Notes: generated from the sequence alone by a model not told the origin. Shown: positions 53,871 to 64,000, counted from the stretch's first letter. The stretch is DNA of 64,000 nucleotides from Marinobacter sp. (GCA_022565395.1 JAIUMV010000003.1:124001-188000); one strand, 5' to 3'. Translations and numbers: made by a program.

Positions 53871-54347
53871 GTGGCAGGCTCCATTGATCCTCTGGCGCTG
53901 GATAATCAGCTCTGCTTTGCCCTGTATGCGGCCAACCGGGCGGTGACCGGACGTTACCGGGCATTGCTGGACGAACTGGGCCTGACTTATCCCCAATACC
54001 TGGTGATGCTGGTGTTATGGGAAGCGGTGCAGCAGGAGCAGGTGATGACGGTATCCAGCCTCGGCCAGCGTTTGCGGCTGGACTCCGGCACCCTGACGCC
54101 CCTATTAAAGCGGTTGGAAGCGCGGGGTTTATTGCAACGCCGTCGCGCTGCCAGTGATGAGCGGGTAGTGCAGCTGGCGCTGACCCCTGAGGGCCAGGCC
54201 ATGCGGCAGCAGGCTCAACATGTGCCGGTGCAGCTGTTCTGTGACAGTGGGTTGCCGCTGGGTGATCTTGTTCAGCTGCGAGAGCAGCTTAAGGGCTTGC
54301 TCAGGCGGTTGGAGTCGGATTGCCCCAGCGCTGAATCACCTGCTTGA
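53871..54347 (+). CDS. ohrR: MarR family organic-peroxide sensor, OhrR-like
   Basis: A 158-residue winged-helix regulator. The reactive Cys15 lies in LDNQLCFALYAANRAV, the OhrR signature, with the Tyr pair region TYPQYLVMLVLWE that hydrogen-bonds it. A second Cys (about residue 124 in QLFCDSG) suggests the two-Cys disulfide mechanism seen in Xanthomonas OhrR. The DNA-binding wing is DSGTLTPLLKRLEARGLLQRRR. The start is GTG 53871, one base after the peroxidase stop. Its 3' end overlaps the opposing kinase gene by 47 bases. Confidence 0.88.
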   Translation: MAGSIDPLALDNQLCFALYAANRAVTGRYRALLDELGLTYPQYLVMLVLWEAVQQEQVMTVSSLGQRLRLDSGTLTPLLKRLEARGLLQRRRAASDERVVQLALTPEGQAMRQQAQHVPVQLFCDSGLPLGDLVQLREQLKGLLRRLESDCPSAESPA

Positions 54348-56628
54348 GGCCTTCCTGGTTGAAGGGCTTGGTGATGTAGTCATTCATGCCCGCGGTGATG
54401 CATTCGTCCCGGTCGCCTTCCAGCACGTTTGCGGTAACAGCGATAATGGGCAGGTTCCTCAACGTGTCATGGGCGCGAATGCGCCGGGTAGCCTCAAAGC
54501 CATCCATGACGGGCATCTGGCAGTCCATCAATACGATGTCATAGGGCTGGCTGGTGACCGCGGCCACCGCTCGTTCACCGTTTTCAGCAATATCCACCTG
54601 ATGGCCGAGTTTCTTCAGCATGGTGCTGGCGACAATCTGATTTACCCGGTTGTCCTCCACCAGCAGTATGCGCAGATCCGTCAGGGTGCGTTCGGGCCCC
54701 GCTGCGCCTACATTGATTGGCGCTCCCTCGGGGTAGAGTGCGTTCAGCAGCACCTTGTGCAGTTCCCGCCGTCGCAGGGGGAAGCACAGATTGAGGAAGC
54801 CGGATTGTTCTGCGTTGGCCGGTTCGTCTCCCAGCAGGATAGTGGAGGCCGGGGGGTAATCCTCAGGCAGCTTGCCATGACTGACCTTGCTGTCAATCAA
54901 TAGCACTGGCGGTGCTTGGGCCGCTGATTTCGCATCGTCGTACCCATAGACCGGTATTTTCCAGTGTTTGAGTTGACGCTCCAGCGGCAGTCGGTGCGGG
55001 TTGGCATGGGGCAACAGCAGCCAGACGCCTTTGCTTTGCAGCTCCGGTTGTTGCAGGCGGGCGTCTGAAGGTGGGGTATCGGCGTTCATTAGCTGCAGTG
55101 GCAGGCGCACGATGAATCGCGTGCCCTTGCCGGGTTGAGATTCCACGTCAATCTGCCCATGCATCCTTTCCACCAGTTGCCGGCAGAGCGTCAGGCCCAG
55201 GCCGGTGCCGCCGTAGTGGCGGGTGGTGGCGGTGTCAGCCTGGGAGAAGGGGGCGAATATATGCTCCATGGCGTCTGCGGACATGCCAATGCCGGTGTCA
55301 ATCACTTCCAGTACCAGGTAGTCGTTGGTATAGGTGGCGTAAAGTCGCACCTCGCCTTTTTCCGTGAACTTGATGGCATTGCCCAGTAGGTTGTTGATGA
55401 TCTGATTGATACGGGTGGGGTCGCCCCGGAACAGTTCCGGCAGGCCGGGGTCGATGTCCGTCACCAGTTCAACAGCTTTGCTATGGGCCTGGTTGGCCAG
55501 CAGTGATGCCGCATCCTCGATCAGCTCCCGCATGCTGAAGGCGATAGATTCCAGGCTCAGTTTGCCTGCTTCCACCTTGGAAATATCGAGAATATCGTTG
55601 AGCAGGGACAGCAGGTTCTGGCCGGCGTTGCGGGCGATTTCCAGGCGGTTGCGTTGGGTGGGGCTCAGTTCGCTTTCCAGCGTAAGGCTGAGCATGCCCA
55701 GCAACCCATTCAGCGGTGTACGGATTTCATGGCTCATGTTGGCGAGGAAGGTGGCACGGGAGCGAGCCCGCCGGACTGCGTCCTCTTTGGATTTGATCAG
55801 TGCCCGGTTACCCCGCTGCAGCGCTTTGTTCTTTTCCGAGATTTCCCGTGTCCGAGCCTCCACTTCCTGCTCCAGCTGGGTGGAGTGATCTTTCAGTTTG
55901 GCCTCTGCCACCCGTATCCGGTCCAGGTTGGTATCGATGGTGTCCAGGTGGCTGTTGATGATGCGCACCATCAGCCCTATTTCATCATGCTCGTGGCCAT
56001 GGGGTGTCGGCAGACGGGTTTTTTCTGGCGCACCCGCATCCACCTGGTGCAGCGCATTGATCAGCTTTAGCAGCGGCTTGGTCAGCACCACATAGAACAC
56101 AATCAGCAGGATGATGGACAGCACCAGGCTTTTGATAAAACCGGTTATGAGGGTGTTGGTGGCCCGGCGCAGGAAGTTGTTGCCGTAATGGTAGGTGTCG
56201 ATGGTGATAGCCAGTTGTCCCAGGGGGATACCCCGTAGCTGTCGCACCTCCAGATTGACACTGTAGGACTGGCTGGGACCGAACAGCATGTCGCTTAACC
56301 AACGATAGGCGGCGTCGGTGGAGCGCCGCTGCTTGGCAGCCAGTGCCAGGGCGTCAGGGTCGGTGATTTTGGCTTCGACAATGGCAGGGTGGCGTAGCAG
56401 GCCTTCCAGCAGCTCCTCGGCCAGTCGGGCATCTATGTTATAGGCAATCTGTGAGGCCGGGCTATGGCTGATTTCCATCAGCGCCTGGATTTCGTTATCC
56501 ATGGCTTGCCGGGCGCTGAAAAAGTCTTCCGTAACCTGGACCAGGTTCAGCAACGTGCCCAGCAACATGGCCAGTAAAACGGTGTTTCTGGCCAGCCGGT
56601 AAGAGAGGCGTTTGCTGAATGCAGTCAT
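54301..56628 (-). CDS. Hybrid sensor histidine kinase with HAMP and receiver domains
   Basis: A 775-residue kinase. Two membrane helices (about 15-35 and 165-190) frame a periplasmic domain. HAMP follows (about 190-245), then a coiled coil and HisKA with NMSHEIRTPLNGLLG (about 300-370). HATPase (about 410-525) has DTGIGMS and GTGLGLTL. A divergent receiver-like stretch (about 540-640) lacks a clear phospho-acceptor context. The final receiver (about 650-765) has DIVLMDCQMPVMDG. There is no Hpt domain; a separate one is required. It converges with and overlaps the OhrR-like gene. Confidence 0.92.
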   Translation of the reverse strand: MTAFSKRLSYRLARNTVLLAMLLGTLLNLVQVTEDFFSARQAMDNEIQALMEISHSPASQIAYNIDARLAEELLEGLLRHPAIVEAKITDPDALALAAKQRRSTDAAYRWLSDMLFGPSQSYSVNLEVRQLRGIPLGQLAITIDTYHYGNNFLRRATNTLITGFIKSLVLSIILLIVFYVVLTKPLLKLINALHQVDAGAPEKTRLPTPHGHEHDEIGLMVRIINSHLDTIDTNLDRIRVAEAKLKDHSTQLEQEVEARTREISEKNKALQRGNRALIKSKEDAVRRARSRATFLANMSHEIRTPLNGLLGMLSLTLESELSPTQRNRLEIARNAGQNLLSLLNDILDISKVEAGKLSLESIAFSMRELIEDAASLLANQAHSKAVELVTDIDPGLPELFRGDPTRINQIINNLLGNAIKFTEKGEVRLYATYTNDYLVLEVIDTGIGMSADAMEHIFAPFSQADTATTRHYGGTGLGLTLCRQLVERMHGQIDVESQPGKGTRFIVRLPLQLMNADTPPSDARLQQPELQSKGVWLLLPHANPHRLPLERQLKHWKIPVYGYDDAKSAAQAPPVLLIDSKVSHGKLPEDYPPASTILLGDEPANAEQSGFLNLCFPLRRRELHKVLLNALYPEGAPINVGAAGPERTLTDLRILLVEDNRVNQIVASTMLKKLGHQVDIAENGERAVAAVTSQPYDIVLMDCQMPVMDGFEATRRIRAHDTLRNLPIIAVTANVLEGDRDECITAGMNDYITKPFNQEGLKQVIQRWGNPTPTA

Positions 56629-56681
56629 AGGGTTAGTGGGTCTGCCTGATTCAGGGATTGGTCGAGGGGTTGATAACGAGG

Positions 56682-57464
56682 TTAGTCGTCGTAGTCCGTT
56701 TTTTTCTTCCAGTCATCATCCTTCTGCAGGAAGGAGTCCCACTGTTCGTCGAGCTTGGAGCCATCGTCAGCACTTTCGCCTGTAACACCGTTGGTTTGCG
56801 CCATCAGGGTTTCCATTTCCTGTAATCGGGCTTCCAGCCGGGCGATGGCGGCGGCGGCTTCAGGGTTGCTCCCATAAGGCTTCAACTCGGCGATTGCCAG
56901 CTTGTAGAACTGGCCTGCGCGCTGGTAATGATGGTTGCGAATAAGTTCCTGCGCCTTGGCAACGTGGATGTCAGCCTGAATCTGATGCCCCAGATACACC
57001 ACCCTGGCCATCAGCTGCTTGGCGCTGGCGCCGGGCAATTGCTTTTGACTGGCCAGGTTCTCGATCAACCGGTACAGGGACTTCAAGTGCTCCCTGACGA
57101 TATTGGCTTGTTCCGGGTTGGTAACGGCGCCATTACCGGAAGGTTCCCCTGGCTGGGCAAGGGCTTCCCGTTTGGCCCCGACCTCAGTCTGCCATTGGCT
57201 GACGGGCAGGTCATGCTTGAGCTGCTGCAACTGTTGGCAGGCGCCTTCCATGCGGTCCAGCAGCATCAGGCTGATATCCCGGGTAATGTAGCGTTCGGGT
57301 ATCTCCGTGAGCAGGCGATAGCAGCGCCGGTACTCATCCTCAAGTGCCGTCACTTTGCGCGCTACTTCCAGGCGCGCCTTTTCTTTGCCTTGACTGAACA
57401 TAAGGAGGAGAACGGCGCCGGCTATCGCTACGGCGAACAGGATGATCAGCATTGTTTCGTTCAT
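56682..57464 (-). CDS. Membrane-anchored coiled-coil protein of unknown function
   Basis: A 260-residue protein with one N-terminal membrane helix (MLIILFAVAIAGAVLLLMFS) and a long, mostly helical cytoplasmic region rich in Gln, Glu and Arg. Heptad-like stretches occur at about 30-60 and 195-225 (AIARLEARLQEMETLMAQ). The tail is acidic with many Asp and Lys (DDDWKKKTDYDD). I do not recognise a named family. ATG 57464 begins at the hydrophobic helix; a longer frame to 57515 lacks support. It lies 53 bases upstream of the hybrid kinase on the same strand. Confidence 0.75.
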   Translation of the reverse strand: MNETMLIILFAVAIAGAVLLLMFSQGKEKARLEVARKVTALEDEYRRCYRLLTEIPERYITRDISLMLLDRMEGACQQLQQLKHDLPVSQWQTEVGAKREALAQPGEPSGNGAVTNPEQANIVREHLKSLYRLIENLASQKQLPGASAKQLMARVVYLGHQIQADIHVAKAQELIRNHHYQRAGQFYKLAIAELKPYGSNPEAAAAIARLEARLQEMETLMAQTNGVTGESADDGSKLDEQWDSFLQKDDDWKKKTDYDD

Positions 57465-57634
57465 AGTCTCGTCTTGATCTGGGGCTAAACAGGCGTTAGC
57501 GGCAGTATAGCCCAAGCATTGGCTTTGCGCCCCTTTCCAACGACTTAGCCGATTCTTTTAAGGCATTACCCGGCCCCCGGTAGAGCATGCCTTGTGGTAT
57601 CCTGTCGCCATTGTGTCCTGACCGGAGCCTGGCT

Positions 57635-58648
57635 GTGGATATTTCCCGCGTTGATCTCAACCTGTTGGTGTATCTAGATGTCCTGCTGCGGGAAAAAAAC
57701 GTCACCAAGTCCGCCAATCATCTGGGCATTACCCAGCCAGCCATGAGCAACGGCCTGCGTCGGTTACGGGATCTGTTCGGTGATCCCTTGCTGGTGCGTA
57801 CCAGCGAGGGTATGACGGCAACAGAGCGGGCGCAGGAACTGCAGCCCCTTGTGCGTCAGGTGTTGGCGGAAATTGAGAAAGTGGTTCAGGCACGTGCCAG
57901 CTTTGCGGCCAGCGAAAGCCAGCGGGTATTCCGCATTATGGCCAGTGACTATGCGGAGTCCTGTCTGATGCCACGGGTGCTGCGGCGTATCCGCCAGGAG
58001 GCGCCGCAAGTGACCCTGGATGTCCTGACACCCAGCGATGTCAGTTTTGCCGATGTCGAGCAGGGCAGGCTGGACATGGCCATCAACCGGTTTGACAAGA
58101 TTCCCCAGTCCTTTCATCAGAAAACCCTGTGGACAGAGTACTTTGCCTGCCTGATGAACGTACGCAACCCGATCCTCAAGGAGCCATTTACGCTGGATAC
58201 CTATCTGGCGGCCAGCCATATCTGGGTCAGCAAGACCGGTTTCGGGGTAGGGGTAGGGGTTAATCCCAAGGATGTTCAGCGCCTGGGCTGGGTGGATGAA
58301 GCGCTGGCCTTGATGGGCCGCAAGCGGCGTATTTCTGTGTTTACCCGCCACTATCAGGTGGCCATGTTGCTGGCGGAGCAGCATGATCTGATTGCCACCC
58401 TGCCATGCCGTGCGGCCTGGTTACAACGTGACAATGCCAACTTGCTGGTGAAGGTGCCGCCGTTTGACATCCCGCCCTTCGAACTGAAAATGGCCTGGAG
58501 CCCCCTGCTGCAGCACAATGCGGATCATCAATGGTTGCGTCGCCTGATTGTAGAGGTGGCGCAGGAGGTGGATGAAGAGTTTGCTGACTTTGGCCGCCCG
58601 TTTGAACCCGAACAGGGAATACCGGTGATCAGCCGGTCAGATCGGTAG
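57635..58648 (+). CDS. LysR family transcriptional regulator
   Basis: A 337-residue regulator with the N-terminal LysR helix-turn-helix (VDLNLLVYLDVLLREKNVTKSANHLGITQPAMSNGLRRLRDLFGD) and a two-lobed effector domain (about 90-300). The sequence is nearer the NodD/LinR-type branch, by the VDLNLL start and KVPPFDIPPFELKMAW. GTG 57635 has GGAG seven bases upstream; the frame opens from 57587. It overlaps the convergent GNAT gene by 12 bases. Targets are unknown. Confidence 0.88.
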   Translation: MDISRVDLNLLVYLDVLLREKNVTKSANHLGITQPAMSNGLRRLRDLFGDPLLVRTSEGMTATERAQELQPLVRQVLAEIEKVVQARASFAASESQRVFRIMASDYAESCLMPRVLRRIRQEAPQVTLDVLTPSDVSFADVEQGRLDMAINRFDKIPQSFHQKTLWTEYFACLMNVRNPILKEPFTLDTYLAASHIWVSKTGFGVGVGVNPKDVQRLGWVDEALALMGRKRRISVFTRHYQVAMLLAEQHDLIATLPCRAAWLQRDNANLLVKVPPFDIPPFELKMAWSPLLQHNADHQWLRRLIVEVAQEVDEEFADFGRPFEPEQGIPVISRSDR

Positions 58649-59605
58649 TTCTCTTAGCTCTGCCGAAGGGCGTGCCTGCTCCCACATGGCTTCATATTCG
58701 TCTGTCAGCTGCTTGACCCGACCACTGTTTGCGAACCGGAGTATACCTTCTGGCCGATCCATCTTGTGGCGCACCAGCAGGGCATCCCGATCGGCGATCA
58801 TGAAGGGGTGCTTGCTGTTGGGGAAGTCCCGGTTGGCCAGCCGCAACTCGATCTTGCTGGGAATCCGCCGCATAAGCTGCACCAGGCTGTGTCGTCTTTC
58901 CACCAGTGGCCGGTCATTGTGAATCAGCAGCCGTATCTCGCTGATGCGGTGGCGGCGGGCCAGGCTGGACAAAATGTCCCGGAACCGTTCACGGTCATAG
59001 CGGGCGTGGTCCAGCAGGTTGTCATAAAGCCAAAGGCGATAGCGGGCCTGGCTGGCCACGGAGTCGGTCAGGTCGATCAGGTCCAGCTCGTTGTCTATCT
59101 GCCAGGTGGAGGTGTCCATGCCCAGCACTGCGGGGTAGTCGCCATCTTTCAGCGCGGTGAGAATGCGCTCGGGGGCCAGGCAGCGCATATCCAGATGCGG
59201 GATACCGGCATCATCATAGGGGTCAGAACAGATGTGGAAGCCCGAACGCTGATAGAAGTCGATGGCATATTGCTGCGCGCTGAGCTGCAGGTCTTTGCTG
59301 CCGGCCTCCAGGGCTGCACCCATGACATGCCGCAGCAGCAACTCGCCATAGCCTTTGCCCCGGTGTTCCGGCAATACCGCCATGCGACCGATATGGGCAG
59401 TGCCGGTAGGGGACAGTACCAGCCGGGCGGTGGCGACAGGCTGGCGTCGGGACAATACCAGCAGAAAGTGCTCCGCCAGCTCATCGGCACTGTCCCATTC
59501 CAGCGTTTCGGGCACCTGTTGCTCGTCAATAAACACCTGCTGGCGAATCTGACGAATGGCATCCGGTGCCAGTTGCCAACTGTATTGGCGGATCCTCAGT
59601 CCCAT
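58637..59605 (-). CDS. GNAT acetyltransferase fused to a DUF7931-like domain
   Basis: A 322-residue two-domain protein. The N-terminal half is a GNAT N-acetyltransferase, with the acetyl-CoA motif in VLPEHRGKGYGELLLRH. The C-terminal half (about 155-322) resembles the DUF7931 domain found behind roxA in Pseudomonas-type genomes. It starts near RLWLYDNLLDHARYDRER and contains RHRISEIRLLIHNDRPLVERRHS. Its start overlaps the end of roxA by 10 bases, so it is coupled. The acetyl acceptor is unknown; a ribosomal target is a guess from position. Confidence 0.8.
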   Translation of the reverse strand: MGLRIRQYSWQLAPDAIRQIRQQVFIDEQQVPETLEWDSADELAEHFLLVLSRRQPVATARLVLSPTGTAHIGRMAVLPEHRGKGYGELLLRHVMGAALEAGSKDLQLSAQQYAIDFYQRSGFHICSDPYDDAGIPHLDMRCLAPERILTALKDGDYPAVLGMDTSTWQIDNELDLIDLTDSVASQARYRLWLYDNLLDHARYDRERFRDILSSLARRHRISEIRLLIHNDRPLVERRHSLVQLMRRIPSKIELRLANRDFPNSKHPFMIADRDALLVRHKMDRPEGILRFANSGRVKQLTDEYEAMWEQARPSAELRELPI

Positions 59606-60756
59606 TCGATATACACGCTGCCCTGATTGTGGAGGTGAGTAACCAGTTCACACAGGGTAGTGTCTGCCAGCAGTGACAGCAAGGGTTCGTTCGCGACCTG
59701 GTTGCCCTCACACAGCAGGGTGGCCAGGGGGCGGGCGTCTCCGCTCAGCAGGTAGCGCTCGCCATCAACAAATAGCGCCAGCTCGTCCAGGCCGAGGCCG
59801 TGCCAGGCAAAGCGGGAACCCTCATTCCAACGCAGCTGGCCACCGCTGTTTAGCTGGTCGTACAGATCAGCCGGGGTGATAGGCTCCTCCGGTGGCTGCA
59901 CGATGTCCTCACTTTTGGGGCTGGTGGCATACTGGCCAAACCAGAGGCCAAGCTGGCGCGGGTCGTTCATGGCCTCGGTTATCAGCCGTTGCAGGCGTTC
60001 GATGGCTGCCGGCGTGATTTCGCCAGGGTTGGTCTGAGGCTGCAGATCCGGGTCATTCAGGTGGCGATCAGCGCCAGGCTGGCTACTCAGGTAATCGGTA
60101 TAGCTGGTAAGCAGGTCGTCCTGAGTGGGCGCCCGGAAACCAATGGACAAGGTGATGCAGTCATCCAGCGCCACCCCATGGTGGCCGATGGCCGGAGGCA
60201 GATACAGCATGTCCCCGGGTTCCAGGATAACGTCTTCATCCCAGCTGGGGTCTTTCAGTATGCGCAGGGGCGTGCCTTCCACTCTGGGACTGCTGGTATC
60301 GTGGTTGCCGCCAAACTGCCAGCGGCGGCGGCCCTGAGCCTGCAACAGAAACACGTCATACTGGTCGTAATGGGGGCCAACACTACCCCCGGGTGGCGCA
60401 AAGCTGGCCATGATGTCGTCCAGCCGCCAATTCGGAATAAAGCGGAACTGCTCCAGCAGGTCGGCTACATCCGGCACCCAGTGATCAAGCCCCTGCACCA
60501 GCAGTGTCCAGGGAGAAGCTGGCAACCGCTCAAAGCGTTGCGGGCTGAAGGGGCCGTTATGCAGCTGCCACGGCTTGCCGTCTTCCAGCTCAATCACCAG
60601 GCGGGACTCGACAGCCTCTTCGCAGGCAAGCCCGGCCAGCTCGTCCGGTGACACCGGGCACTCAAAGCCAGGAAAAGCCCCCCGGATCACCAGGGGTTTC
60701 TTCTGCCAGTAGTCGCGCAGGAAGGTTGCTACAGGCATGCCACCGGGGAGCTGCAT
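59596..60756 (-). CDS. Ribosomal protein uL16 arginine 3-hydroxylase (JmjC cupin)
   Basis: Fe(II)/2-oxoglutarate oxygenase of the YcfD/RoxA type, which hydroxylates an Arg of uL16. The 386 residues have the metal motif HYDQYDVFLLQ (HxD) and the distal His in LPPAIGHHGVAL. The GRRRWQFGG segment and PSWDEDVILEPGDMLYLPP are typical. A C-terminal winged-helix part follows. It lies one base after the purB stop. Confidence 0.9.
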   Translation of the reverse strand: MQLPGGMPVATFLRDYWQKKPLVIRGAFPGFECPVSPDELAGLACEEAVESRLVIELEDGKPWQLHNGPFSPQRFERLPASPWTLLVQGLDHWVPDVADLLEQFRFIPNWRLDDIMASFAPPGGSVGPHYDQYDVFLLQAQGRRRWQFGGNHDTSSPRVEGTPLRILKDPSWDEDVILEPGDMLYLPPAIGHHGVALDDCITLSIGFRAPTQDDLLTSYTDYLSSQPGADRHLNDPDLQPQTNPGEITPAAIERLQRLITEAMNDPRQLGLWFGQYATSPKSEDIVQPPEEPITPADLYDQLNSGGQLRWNEGSRFAWHGLGLDELALFVDGERYLLSGDARPLATLLCEGNQVANEPLLSLLADTTLCELVTHLHNQGSVYIEWD

Positions 60757-60757
60757 A

Positions 60758-62170
<1,413 letters not shown>

Positions 62171-62176
62171 TCAGGT

Positions 62177-62200
62177 GGCGGCTGGAAAACTGCAGCCGCC
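62177..62200 (-). terminator. Hairpin between hflD and purB, weak or partial terminator
   Basis: GGCGGCTG (62177-62184) pairs with CAGCCGCC (62193-62200) around an 8-base loop, and on the minus strand no U-run follows. It may partly separate mnmA-hflD from purB, which then needs its own promoter in the remaining 50 bases. Confidence 0.45.
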
Positions 62201-62264
62201 CTTTCTGAGGGCTTTCAGCCATGCCTGACAGGTGCTGTGGTATCAGATGTTGTGGCAACAGGCG

Positions 62265-62906
62265 CTAGTGGTATTGCGCACTGTTGGCCTGTTTGGCCAG
62301 TTCAGCGGCGTGCTCCGCCACTTTGCGCCGGGCGAAAATCAACTGCCAGCGGCGCCCGCCGGACTGGTGCCAGAGCACCGCCGAGCGAATACCCGCCAGC
62401 AGCAGGGCGCGAATCCTGGCGGCATTCTCCTCTACCTTGAGGTGGTTGGGATTGCCGGTGACCTGGATGCGCAGCCGGAAGGTGCTGATGGTATCGGTGT
62501 AGACGGATGCCAGGTTGCTGACCAGATTGCTGTGGCTATAGCCGAAATGATCGGCGGTGTGACGTGCCTGGTTGATTCGCTGACCGATGATATCAAGCAT
62601 CTCCGGACGCCGCCGCAACTGGCTTTCCAGCTGGATCAGGTTGAGGCCGTAACGAAGGATTTCAACATCTCTCGGTTGCGCCTGATTGGTCAGCACCTGA
62701 CTGAGGGTCGTCAGTCCGTCCCGCAGGTCACGCAACTCGCCGTAGACCGACAGGGTGTCCGGCGGGTTGGTTGCAAACAGTGAGCGGATGCAGGTTTCAA
62801 AAGATGACGCCGTCACCTGGCCCTGATGGGCCAGCTGTTGAACCTGGGCGGCGGCCTGGAAGAGCCCTGCCAGCGCCAGGGTTTGGTCATGAATGGATTT
62901 GCTCAA
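62265..62906 (-). CDS. hflD: High frequency lysogenization protein HflD homologue
   Basis: A 213-residue, mostly helical peripheral membrane protein. In E. coli HflD modulates lambda CII; its native role is unsettled. The pattern QTLALAGLFQAAAQVQQLAHQG at the N-terminus and RIRALLLAGIRSAVLWHQSGGRRW near the C-terminus are characteristic. It lies three bases after mnmA and before purB, the conserved order. Confidence 0.94.
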   Translation of the reverse strand: MSKSIHDQTLALAGLFQAAAQVQQLAHQGQVTASSFETCIRSLFATNPPDTLSVYGELRDLRDGLTTLSQVLTNQAQPRDVEILRYGLNLIQLESQLRRRPEMLDIIGQRINQARHTADHFGYSHSNLVSNLASVYTDTISTFRLRIQVTGNPNHLKVEENAARIRALLLAGIRSAVLWHQSGGRRWQLIFARRKVAEHAAELAKQANSAQYH

Positions 62907-62909
62907 GGT

Positions 62910-64000
62910 TCAAGCCTGTTGTTGGATAAAGTCTGCGACAGACAGATGATTGTCCCGCCAGGTGGATTCAATGACACCTCCGCCGAGGCAGATATCGCCA
63001 TCGTAGAACACCACGGACTGGCCGGGTGTCACCGCCCGTTGCGGTTCATCAAACACCACCTGTACGCCCCGTTTATTAGATACGACGGCACAGGGCTGAT
63101 CGGGTTGGCGGTAGCGGGTTTTGGCCGTGCAACGGAATTCGGGGGCGGGCGGCTGGCCGGCGACCCAGTCAATGGGACCGCTGTGCAGGCCGCGGCTGAA
63201 CAGCAATGGGTGCTGCTTGCCTTGCACGGCGATCAGGAGGTTCTGGCTCAGGTCTTTTTCCGCGACGTACCAGGGCTCATCGCCAAACGCCTTGAGACCG
63301 CCGATACCCAATCCCTGGCGTTGGCCGATGGTGTGATACATCAGGCCCTGATGCTGGCCGATGACGATGCCGTCCGGGGTTTCGATGCTCCCGGGCTGTG
63401 CCGGGATATACTGCTTGAGGAAGTCACGGAACTTGCGCTCGCCGATAAAGCAGATACCGGTGGAGTCCTTTTTGTCATGGGTGACAAAACCCTGCTCCGC
63501 AGCAATGCGACGCACCTCTGGTTTTTCGATCTCGCCCACGGGAAATAAGGTGCGGGCAATGCGTTCACCGGACACAGCGTGAAGGAAGTAGCTTTGGTCC
63601 TTGTTGCTGTCCAGCCCTTTGAGGAGCTGCGCCTGGCCTTCCGCTGCGCTGGCCTCCCGCCTGCGGGCGTAATGCCCGGTGGCAATATAATCGGCCCCGA
63701 GGGTTACGGCATAGTCGAGAAATGCGCGAAACTTTACTTCCTTGTTGCAGAGAATATCCGGGTTGGGGGTACGTCCGGCCTTGTACTCGGCGATGAAATG
63801 CTCGAATACCCGGTCCCAGTATTCCGCAGAAAAGCTGGCGGTATGCAGTTTGATGCCAATATGATCGGCAACGGCCTGGGCGTCCGCGAGATCGGCCATG
63901 GCGGTACAGTATTCGGTGCCATCGTCCTCATCCCAGTTTTTCATGAACAGGCCTTCCACCCGGTAGCCCTGATCTTTCAGCAGCCAGGCGGCGACTGAGG
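62910..64000 (-). CDS. mnmA: tRNA 2-thiouridine(34) synthase MnmA, N-terminus outside window
   Basis: Adds sulfur to U34 of Lys, Glu and Gln tRNAs. About 363 codons are visible. The frame continues through 64000 with [17 protein letters not shown], just after the missing PP-loop SGGVDSS. Visible motifs are [10 protein letters not shown], the catalytic Cys in [20 protein letters not shown], the second catalytic Cys in [13 protein letters not shown], and the C-terminal beta-barrel. It starts the minus-strand operon leading to hflD. Confidence 0.96.
   Translation of the reverse strand, partial: SVAAWLLKDQGYRVEGLFMKNWDEDDGTEYCTAMADLADAQAVADHIGIKLHTASFSAEYWDRVFEHFIAEYKAGRTPNPDILCNKEVKFRAFLDYAVTLGADYIATGHYARRREASAAEGQAQLLKGLDSNKDQSYFLHAVSGERIARTLFPVGEIEKPEVRRIAAEQGFVTHDKKDSTGICFIGERKFRDFLKQYIPAQPGSIETPDGIVIGQHQGLMYHTIGQRQGLGIGGLKAFGDEPWYVAEKDLSQNLLIAVQGKQHPLLFSRGLHSGPIDWVAGQPPAPEFRCTAKTRYRQPDQPCAVVSNKRGVQVVFDEPQRAVTPGQSVVFYDGDICLGGGVIESTWRDNHLSVADFIQQQA

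Overview
This window comes from a moderately GC-rich gammaproteobacterium. The block tig-clpP-clpX-lon-hupB-ppiD, the complete ccoNOQP-ccoGHIS set, the mnmA-hflD-purB order, alaA, rlmM, the pair resembling Pseudomonas aeruginosa PA2778/PA2779 and an Entner-Doudoroff operon all fit the Pseudomonas/Marinobacter/Alcanivorax part of the class. A genus cannot be fixed from the sequence alone. Most of the window is chromosomal core. I see no prophage, transposase, CRISPR array or rRNA, and no gene-free stretch longer than about 300 bases.

Layout. 1-2460: 3' end of malate synthase G (glcB), folD, and a four-tRNA cluster (Pro-UGG, Arg-UCU, His-GUG, Leu-UAG) with a stringent-type promoter. 2461-11350: the protein-quality-control block tig, clpP, clpX, lon (sigma-32 promoter), hupB and ppiD. 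11400-16110: zwf-pgl-eda-edd, the oxidative entry to the Entner-Doudoroff pathway, largely overlapping. 16237-22871: the least explained region. It holds a PA2779-like membrane protein, a PA2778-like C39-fold lipoprotein, a uracil-DNA-glycosylase-family protein, a second C39-like peptidase behind a dyad-rich leader, two outer-membrane beta-barrels and a MalM-like periplasmic protein. 22892-26427: polysaccharide deacetylase, J-domain protein, TetR regulator and ttcA. 26417-35000: cbb3 oxidase structural and assembly genes under a perfect FNR/ANR box. 35225-44898: a mixed set (alpha/beta hydrolase, diguanylate cyclase, rlmM, tusA, dsbD, epmC, rhlB, pdxB) with a 102-bp palindromic repeat. 44912-49158: a 1244-residue hybrid histidine kinase coupled to a small membrane protein. 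49311-54347: two poorly known genes, htpX (sigma-32 promoter), an alaA operon, and a glutathione peroxidase-OhrR operon with a candidate operator. 54301-64000: a second hybrid kinase, a coiled-coil membrane protein, a LysR regulator, and the GNAT-roxA-purB-hflD-mnmA operon on the minus strand, cut by the window end.

How it fits together. The genes describe an aerobe to microaerobe with a high-affinity terminal oxidase induced by an FNR-type regulator encoded elsewhere. It uses the glyoxylate shunt and the Entner-Doudoroff route, has a sigma-32 heat-shock response that includes lon and htpX, and has organic-peroxide sensing. The best candidate for an undescribed system is 18322-22871: a secreted C39-like peptidase with an intact Cys/His/Asp triad followed by two outer-membrane barrels and a periplasmic protein. 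It recalls the peptidase-plus-barrel part of the Fap amyloid export system, but no fibre subunit is visible.
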